Of a stretch of DNA of 64,000 bases, positions 58,168 through 64,000 are shown piece after piece (position 1 is the first letter of the stretch; each line of letters starts with the position of its first letter). The translations under genes and the position numbers were made by a program. The notes beneath the pieces are model-generated. The model did no database searches and was not told the origin of the DNA. It was given only the letters and a program-made list of their open reading frames with translations. Source of the DNA: Neostapfia colusana (taxonomy: Eukaryota; Streptophyta; Magnoliopsida; Poales; Poaceae); NCBI GenBank assembly GCA_030760725.1, contig JASWHV010000009.1:108139854-108203853 (forward strand), given 5' to 3'.

Positions 58168-59148
58168 TCACTGACAGGACAGGGTGAGTAATTCCTCCAG
58201 GTAGTCTGTTCCCAGGTCCTCAAGCTCCAGCACGCCAGACGAAGCTGCCTGCTTTTGCTTGCCATGCCCATGACTAGTTGTCGTCTGCTGCTCCACGCCG
58301 GCTGCCCTCTTGCCCTTGGGCAGTCTCTTGCGAATGCTGTGGCGCCGCTTGAGCGCCAGCACGGGCGAATCACCGGCGGCGCCGCTGAGTCTCAGCTCAC
58401 GCAGCTTCTCCTGCACGTGCTCGACGGGGAAGTTGAGCAGCGCGGCGTGGCCGCGCATAGAGTAGGCGGCCTGGTCGTAGGCGAGGGCGGCGGCCTCCGG
58501 GGTGTTGAACGTGCCGATCCACACGCGCTCGCCGTTGCGCGTGGAGTCCCTTATCTCCGCCGCGAACTTACCCCACGGCCGCTTCCGCACGCCGATCAGC
58601 GGCGCGTCATCGCCGCCGCCGTCCGGGTGCAGGAGATCGCCCAGGCTCGATCTGATCGTCGGCGTTGCTGTCGACGAGGGATGTGCACCGGTGAAGACGG
58701 CCTCGCCGTGCTGCTCCGTCCAGCAGGATGCTGGCGCGTAAGTCGACGAAGCACTGGACCTGCTGCTGGTGGTGGAGATGGAGTCGCCACCCACGACGAC
58801 GCTGAACTGGTCCATGTCCGTCGCGATAATGTCCTCCTCTTGACAGCTGTAATACCCGTCAACGCCGCCGCCAAAATGAAGCTGCTGCTGCTGGTACTGG
58901 TGGTGATGAGGAAAAGAGGACGACGACGATGGAGAGACCCAGCAGGCCGCGGGGGAGGATTGGTGATTGTATCCGCCACCTTGCCGCGGCGACGAAGCGC
59001 ATAGACCGGCGGCGGCCGAAGAGGAGTAGGAGGCCTCGTCGTAGCATGGGGAGCTGTAGTGGCCATAGCCGTGCTCCAATGCAAGCTGCCCCTCACAAGC
59101 ATGGGCACCATAGCCGTAGCTGTGGCTATAGCTGAAATGAGGTTCCAT
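58168..59148 (-). CDS. AP2/ERF transcription factor, ERF group IX-like (326 aa)
   Basis: An intronless ORF from ATG 59148 to TGA 58168 with a complete AP2/ERF DNA-binding domain at residues 185-242. The domain has GVRKRPWGKFAAEIRDSTR, VWIGTFNTPEAAALAYDQAA and the RG-x-x-A-x-LNFP end; Ala and Asp at the diagnostic positions of WGKFAAEIRD place it among ERFs that bind GCC boxes (AGCCGCC). The usual YRG before VR is LIG here. Ser/His/Gln/Tyr-rich N-terminal regions precede the domain, a basic block (RRHSIRKRLPKGKR, 268-281) that may be a nuclear signal follows, and an acidic C-terminus (LELEDLGTDYLEELL) resembles the activation motif of group IX factors such as ERF1/ORA59. These commonly act in ethylene, jasmonate and pathogen responses; a specific role here is inferred. 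No disabling lesion is seen. It is the only intact host gene in the window. Confidence 0.93.
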   Translation of the reverse strand: MEPHFSYSHSYGYGAHACEGQLALEHGYGHYSSPCYDEASYSSSAAAGLCASSPRQGGGYNHQSSPAACWVSPSSSSSFPHHHQYQQQQLHFGGGVDGYYSCQEEDIIATDMDQFSVVVGGDSISTTSSRSSASSTYAPASCWTEQHGEAVFTGAHPSSTATPTIRSSLGDLLHPDGGGDDAPLIGVRKRPWGKFAAEIRDSTRNGERVWIGTFNTPEAAALAYDQAAYSMRGHAALLNFPVEHVQEKLRELRLSGAAGDSPVLALKRRHSIRKRLPKGKRAAGVEQQTTTSHGHGKQKQAASSGVLELEDLGTDYLEELLTLSCQ

Positions 59149-59236
59149 GGATCACGAGCTCGCTCTCAGCACAGGTTTTCAAAACTTTTCCTCAAATTTG
59201 TGGCAACCGATGAGCAGTCTCCTCCTTGGCTCTGCC

Positions 59237-59243
59237 TTCTATA
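59237..59243 (-). promoter_or_regulatory. Candidate TATA box of the ERF gene
   Basis: TATAGAA on the minus strand, about 90 bases upstream of the ATG, followed by a purine-rich then CT-containing leader. Position suits a plant TATA box, but the sequence is not the strongest form. Confidence 0.4.
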
Positions 59244-59249
59244 GCTAGC

Positions 59250-60535
59250 TAGCTAGGTTGCTAGAGATGGTCACGCATTGATTAGAGTATGATGCGGCCG
59301 GCCAAGCTACTTACACAGGTTACGACTGAGGTTTTTTAATCACCTAGTGAAGTAGTAGCTCGTTAAGAAGATTAAGTAACTAATGACAGCTTCACTCGAC
59401 GGGCCGGATACTTTTAGTTTGACTCCGATCGATGGTCCAGTGCTTACTGCCACCGTCGATTCGATCGACAGGATGCCACCTTCACTGGGGACAACCCAGT
59501 GATGTTGCAGGAAAGGGGAAGACAAATCATTGCCGCTGGTGTGAAAAGTGAGGGTTTGGACGGTTGCGGAAATGATGGAGGGAAATGCCCAGAATTGTCG
59601 TCCAATGCCATTTCTCCGTACCTATAAACAAGGGGGCCGTACGTATTAAAATGTAGGCCCTACTTGCACGAATCACGAAACAAACCGACGGTAATAAAAA
59701 CAGGAATGCCTTTCGGGGCCGGTGCCCTTGGCATTGTATAATTTCCCATAAATTTGTCCCTTATAATCATGAGGCCACCAGCAGGACAAAACAATAGTCC
59801 CAGTCTCAGGCTCTCAGTATCTAGCTAAATACTAGTATAACATATGGTATGTCATCTATTTTAGAATTATTTTTATTAAGAAATAATTTTAGTTCAATAT
59901 TAGTTATATTTGTTGTTGTTGTATTAGTTAGATTTGTTGTTTTAACATATAATTTAAAAAACAGAGAGAGCAGACTGCTAGCTACACCTGGATCCATATA
60001 TGTAATTAAGGCAAGATATATTCTTGAATGCGCAGCATCTGCAATCATTTACATACCTGCACGCTGCATGTATATAGTCGCAATTGATCCAGGGCATGCA
60101 TGGTCCTAGCTAGGGAGCAACAACCGGTACCACGTGAAGCTTCCCTGAGCGGCTGCTATAGGGCAATACAAGGTATATATATATAGCTCCTATATATACA
60201 TGTATTCCTACCCTACTTAAATATGGTTGAAGATTCTCATAATAATGAAGTATTATCTAAGCATCTGTACGTGATACTAAAAATATAATCGTGTCCTAAT
60301 TTGAGGAGGTTTATTAGTACGCCAAACTGACTAGGTATTTGTAGTAAAATATGACGGGGCAAACTGCTCGGTAGGGCATGTTGAGGCACACCTAAGGAGA
60401 GTAATAACACAATTAGTTATTTCAGTTTTACTGTTTTATCTATCTTATACTTCAGTTTTTCAAACAAGGGTTAAAGCAGGCAGGGCGTCCCATCCCATTG
60501 TCCTCCACCTTTCTTTTTTCGGTGTATTTCTTCTT
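59250..60535. other. Upstream region of the ERF gene, no gene seen
   Basis: AT-rich sequence with short TA-rich stretches (59820-60010, 60170-60200). No coding pattern or repeat family was recognised before element E at 60536. It presumably includes the ERF promoter. Confidence 0.4.
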
Positions 60536-61018
60536 CACTACAGAAAACCGATCAATTTACAACGGCCAGATATCGTCATAATTTACAGGGCGGGTGACGG
60601 CGCGGAGGCGGTCGGGGAGGGCAGGGGCGGTGGCGTCTGGCGCGGCAGCGGCGGAGGCGCGCGGGGGCGGTGGCGGGCGGCGGTGCGGAGGCGGTCGGGC
60701 TCGGGGTCGGCACGGGCATGAATGTCCGCGCGGACCCCGGGCCGGCAGTTATATATCCTTTATTTACGAAGGCCGGTCCCGGGCCGTCGTAAATAAGGCG
60801 GTATTTACGACGGCCCTATTTAATTACAATGGCTTAGGGTTAGCCGTCGTAAATTAGTAGTAACTTACGACGATCGTCATCAGACTATCGTAAGTTAGCC
60901 TCAATTTACGATGGCCCTGACGTGACCGTCGTAAATAACTTTTTTTACGACGGCTGACACTAAGGCCGTCGTAAATTAATTTGGCCGTCGTAAATCGTGC
61001 TTTTTTTTTTCTGTAGTG
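60536..61018. mobile_element. CACTA element E: 483-bp deletion derivative of the D family
   Basis: Begins CACTACAGAAAACCGATC and ends with the complement of CACTACAGAAAAAAAAAAG. A perfect 3-bp target duplication, CTT, flanks it (60533-60535 and 61019-61021). The interior is only a shortened GC-rich block (60590-60740) and TTACGACGG/CCGTCGTAAAT repeats (60760-60990). From the GC block to the right end it runs parallel to 43490-43795 of element D. It codes for nothing and would move only with transposase in trans. Confidence 0.93.
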
Positions 61019-61129
61019 CTTCTTCCCCAATAATATATCCAGTGATTTTCTCCTCTTCTCAGATCTCAAGTAAGTACTGGATAATTCAACACATTCTTCC
61101 CATTTCTGAAACTTCAATATTTTTTGCAG

Positions 61130-61629
61130 ATAAAAAATTTGATAACATCATTCTTGGAATGGAAAATGCATTAGCTACAGATGGTGGGTTTGTACAGAAA
61201 GCGTCATAGTTGTTGATCATCAGGTAGATAGGAAAACAGATTGGTGAGACAGTATAGAAATTTTAGTTGTTTAGTGTTTTAACTGATTAAGATAATATGA
61301 TTTTGCAGCGTCTAAACAGCGTTAGCTATGTTTTCTTTGCCTCATCGCCACCTTATCTTGCCAGTGCTGCTGTTTCTGTCAGCTATCTGGAGGAGAACCT
61401 ATTAGTTCTTTCAAACCTAAGTAGAAAAGTGCTTTTCTTCATGAAGGTAAAGATTATTCTCTTGTCATTGAACTAATTCTTTTTATCTACTGCCCATCAT
61501 CATTCAGGATAGAACTGGAGCTGTGGAATCCACTTGTCTGTACCAGCCAACCATACCTAATCAGGCATCTCGATGGTATCCTCATCCCTGAAAAGAGTTT
61601 CAGCATCAGTTCTTTCGGACTACCTTTGA
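61130..61629 (+). pseudogene. LCB1: Serine palmitoyltransferase LCB1 gene fragments
   Basis: Three pieces of the C-terminal half of LCB1 are in order. Exon 61130-61223 follows TTTTTTGCAG and reads GMENALATDGGF, then with one lost base SVIVVDHQ, ending at GTAGAT. Exon 61309-61446 follows TTTTGCAG and reads YVFFASSPPYLASAAVSVSY then LEENLLVLSNLS. A last piece from 61508 ends SSSLKRVSASVLSDYL and TGA at 61629, with a large part of the normal C-terminal region missing before it. LCB1 pairs with LCB2 in the ER to condense serine with palmitoyl-CoA, the first step of sphingolipid synthesis. The frameshift and missing segment mean it is not functional. Introns are kept, so it arose by DNA-level duplication. 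Element E lies 110 bases upstream. Confidence 0.78.
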
Positions 61630-61679
61630 TCCATGTTGGATTCCCTTCAGATTACCTTCCCTGAAATTTATTTTTCTTT

Positions 61680-61898
61680 GCCTAAAATACATATTTGTTC
61701 CCGTTCATAACTGGAAGCGTAATAATCGACTATCAGAACCTGTTCATAACTGGACCGGTTCTAATAACTCTTATTTGTACCAGTTTCAGTACCACTACTG
61801 ATATCTCTTATTATCAGCACTGAGTTTATAGTACCCGTTTTGAAACTGGTACGAATGCGAGTTATAGACCAGTATAGATGACTGCTTCTGTTGTAGTG
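61680..61898. mobile_element. Probable CACTA terminus fragment or small derivative
   Basis: Ends with the complement of CACTACAACAGAAGC at 61898, and contains repeated CATAACTGG, GAAACTGGTAC and complementary GTACCAGTTTC motifs, as in CACTA subterminal arrays. No matching left end was found in the LCB1 tail, so it may be truncated. TSD not determined. Confidence 0.45.
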
Positions 61899-62120
61899 TA
61901 TCATGGATCATTGATTTAGATAAAATCATGTTAGTTTTCTTCTCAAATGAATTACAAGACCTGAAATAGTTTTTTTCCCAGTAGAGTTGGATGAATGACA
62001 AGATATGAAATATTGGATATTCATGTTAATGACACAGGCCAGATAATATTTGGTTGTTTGATTTGCATTATTGGCAGCGTTAGCACTTAACTGAGGATTC
62101 ATAATAATATCCAATACACT

Positions 62121-62304
62121 GAAGGGGGGCCTTGGCGCAGCGGTAAAGCTGTTGCCTTGTGACCATGAGGTCACGGGTTCGAGTCCTGGAAACAGCCTCT
62201 TGCAGAAATGCAGGGAAAGGCTGCGTACAAAAGACCCAAATGGGTCGGACCCTTCCCCGGACCCTGCGCAATCGGGAGCTACATGCACCGGGCTGCCCTT
62301 TTTT
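62121..62304 (+). mobile_element. Au-type SINE (tRNA-derived)
   Basis: The head has Pol III boxes A (TGGCGCAGCGGT, 62130-62141) and B (GGTTCGAGTCC, 62176-62186), followed by the GCCTCTTGCAGAAATGCAGG body known from Au SINEs of grasses. It ends in a short T run. An 8-bp target duplication, ACACTGAA, flanks it at 62113-62120 and 62305-62312. The perfect duplication and clean boxes suggest a fairly young insertion. Confidence 0.93.
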
Positions 62305-62337
62305 ACACTGAAGAGAGTGTTTTGGAAGGCATCTAGC

Positions 62338-64000
62338 GCTTGCTCAAGCCGGCAAATATTCGTGCAAGCTGTCTCTACTGTCGCACTGTCTGCTGGCTGC
62401 GGCAGCTATCTTCATCCTTCGGACCACAGCAGTTTGTTAGAATCAAACGACAAGAAAATATAGATCGAAATAGAGGAGACACAGATTTTAACGTGGAAAA
62501 CCCCTCCAAGTTGAAGGGAAAAAACCACGGGCGCCGGCTGGCAAAATATCACTATATCAGGAGGTTTACAATCGTGAGAGATTACAATCTTTTTCATACT
62601 CTCTCGGCGGCTCACAAGAGATATTTATAGGTGGCAACTTAGATTTCTAACACTAAACAATCGTGCGAGATTATAATGTTTTACATACCTCTTTTGCTAC
62701 GGCCCAAGCTTTCCGGCGATGGGGCTCCGCTTCGCTACGGAAATCCTACCTCTTTTATCTTCATTAGAATTTAGATTATCAATCAACACAGTTCATCAAG
62801 TATATATCTGAAAAAGAATATTCAAGCCATGTTATACGCTAGACGATCGGGTATATATGCACAGCTAATCCTGTCTGTACGTATGTAGCCAGGCTTCAGA
62901 ACGGTGGACAAAAAAACCAATATGGCAGGTTACTTGTTTCATTGTTGGGGTTTGCCTATTTTAATAGGTCTGCACGACGCGATGGTCATGTTCTAGTCAC
63001 GTAGGGAGACACCAAGAATTACATCTGTATTGTACTCCATGAATATCTTTTTTGTGCAAAGGAAGCAACCAAGCAATACACGAGTGGTTCATCAGCAGTG
63101 TACCCGTGGAGAAAGTAACACAGTTTTTTCCCAACCACGCGAAAGAATTTTTGGGGACAAAAAGGCCATCCAAAATCATCCCCGTTGCTTGCTCAAGCCG
63201 GCAAATATTCGTGCAAGCTGTCTCTACTGTCGCACAGTCTGCTGGCTGCGGTAGCTATCTTCATCCTTGGGACCACAGCAGTTTGTTAGAATCAAACGAC
63301 AAGAAATATAGATCGAAATAGAGGAGACACAGATTTTAACGTGGAAAACCCCTCCAAGTTGAAGGGGAAAAACCACGGGCGCCGGCTGGCAAAATATCAC
63401 TATATCAGGAGGTTTACAATCGTGAGAGATTACAATCTTTTTCATACTCTCCCGGCGGCTCACAAGAGATATTTATAGGTGGCAACTTAGATTTCTAACA
63501 CTAAACAATCGTGCGAGATTATAATGTTTTACATACCTCTTTTGCTACGGCCCAAGCTTTCCGGCGACGGGCCTCCGCTTCGCTACGAAAATCCTACCTC
63601 TTTTATCTTCATTAGAATTTAGATTATCAATCAACACAGTTCATCAAGTATATATCTGAAAAAGAATATTCAAGCCATGTTATACGCTAGACGATCGGGT
63701 ATATATGCACAGCTAATCCTGTCTGTACGTATGTAGCCAGGCTTCAGAACGGTGGACAAAAAAACCAATATGGCAGGTTACTTGTTTCATTGTTGGGGTT
63801 TGCCTATTTTAATAGGTCTGCACGACGCGATGGTCATGTTCTAGTCACGTAGGGGGACACCAAGAATTACATCTGTATTGTACTCCATGAATATCTTTTT
63901 TGTGCAAAGGAAGCAACCAAGCAATACACGAGTGGTTCATCAGCAGTGTACCCGTGGAGAAAGTAACACAGTTTTTTCCCAACCACGCGAAAGAATTTTT
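62338..64000. repeat. 849-bp tandem repeat, two copies, second cut by the window end
   Basis: 62338-63186 and 63187-64000 align base for base with only scattered differences and no large gap. The unit contains AACGTGGAAAACCCC and AAAACCACGGGCGCCGG, phrases common in Ty1-copia LTRs, and GATATTTATAGG, which could be a TATA-type box. A TGTTAGAATC at 62433 could be an LTR start. No coding sequence is seen. The array may continue beyond the window. Confidence 0.92.

Noticed and set aside
62121..62200. Possible tRNA gene with A and B boxes
   Set aside because: The A and B boxes are the head of a SINE: the Au-type body, T-run end and ACACTGAA duplication follow, and no proper cloverleaf can be completed.

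Overview
This is plant nuclear DNA, almost certainly from a grass (Poaceae), probably a panicoid; the species cannot be fixed from the sequence. The evidence is AT-rich sequence packed with grass-type CACTA (En/Spm) DNA transposons, two 12-kb Ty1-copia retrotransposons of the SIRE/Maximus type, an Au-type tRNA-derived SINE, and a GC-rich intronless AP2/ERF gene. There are no bacterial features. Nearly everything is mobile DNA; the only intact-looking host gene is an ERF transcription factor on the minus strand at 58168-59148.

Layout. 1-1412: part of a CACTA element (A) whose closest relative is the complete element D at 40100-43795. 1413 to about 37266: a large CACTA element (B) with CAGGCGG subterminal repeats. 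It holds a decayed TNP2-type transposase gene (minus, 5744 to 2416) and a decayed second gene (plus, 8762 to 24404) that ends in a Ulp1/C48 protease-like domain, arranged head to head around an internal block of the same repeats. B is inflated by two retrotransposons: SIRE-1 (12028-24128, minus, TSD AAAAG), sitting in an intron of the second gene, and SIRE-2 (24470-36709, plus, TSD CCTGT), just 3' of that gene. At the left end of B, directly behind the transposase gene, lies a captured fragment of a CLASSY/DRD1-like SNF2 gene (an RNA-directed DNA methylation factor), part of which forms a 160-bp-arm inverted repeat.

37331-39587: remnant of a third CACTA family (C; TATTTTCGTGGG repeats). 40100-43795: CACTA D (TTACGACGG repeats). 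43796-47785: mostly unassigned sequence with a LINE remnant. 47786-52278: CACTA F (TSD TAC; GTGTCGG repeats), carrying only the second CACTA gene. About 52690-57190: a degraded SIRE-like LTR split by a 3.5-kb solo LTR (53115-56582, TSD AAAAT) that holds a PPR-like gene fragment. 58168-59148: the ERF gene. 60536-61018: a 483-bp deletion derivative of the D family (TSD CTT). 61130-61629: fragments of a serine palmitoyltransferase LCB1 gene. 62121-62304: Au SINE (TSD ACACTGAA). 62338-64000: two tandem copies of an 849-bp unit.

How the parts relate. The window is a nest of insertions, and fragments of host genes for chromatin silencing (CLASSY-like), organelle RNA processing (PPR-like) and sphingolipid synthesis (LCB1) lie among them. 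The most interesting signal is the CLASSY-like hairpin, placed so that read-through from the transposase promoter would transcribe it. A second theme is that both SIRE elements carry family-specific arrays of short palindromic motifs upstream of the LTR TATA box and again ahead of their third ORF.
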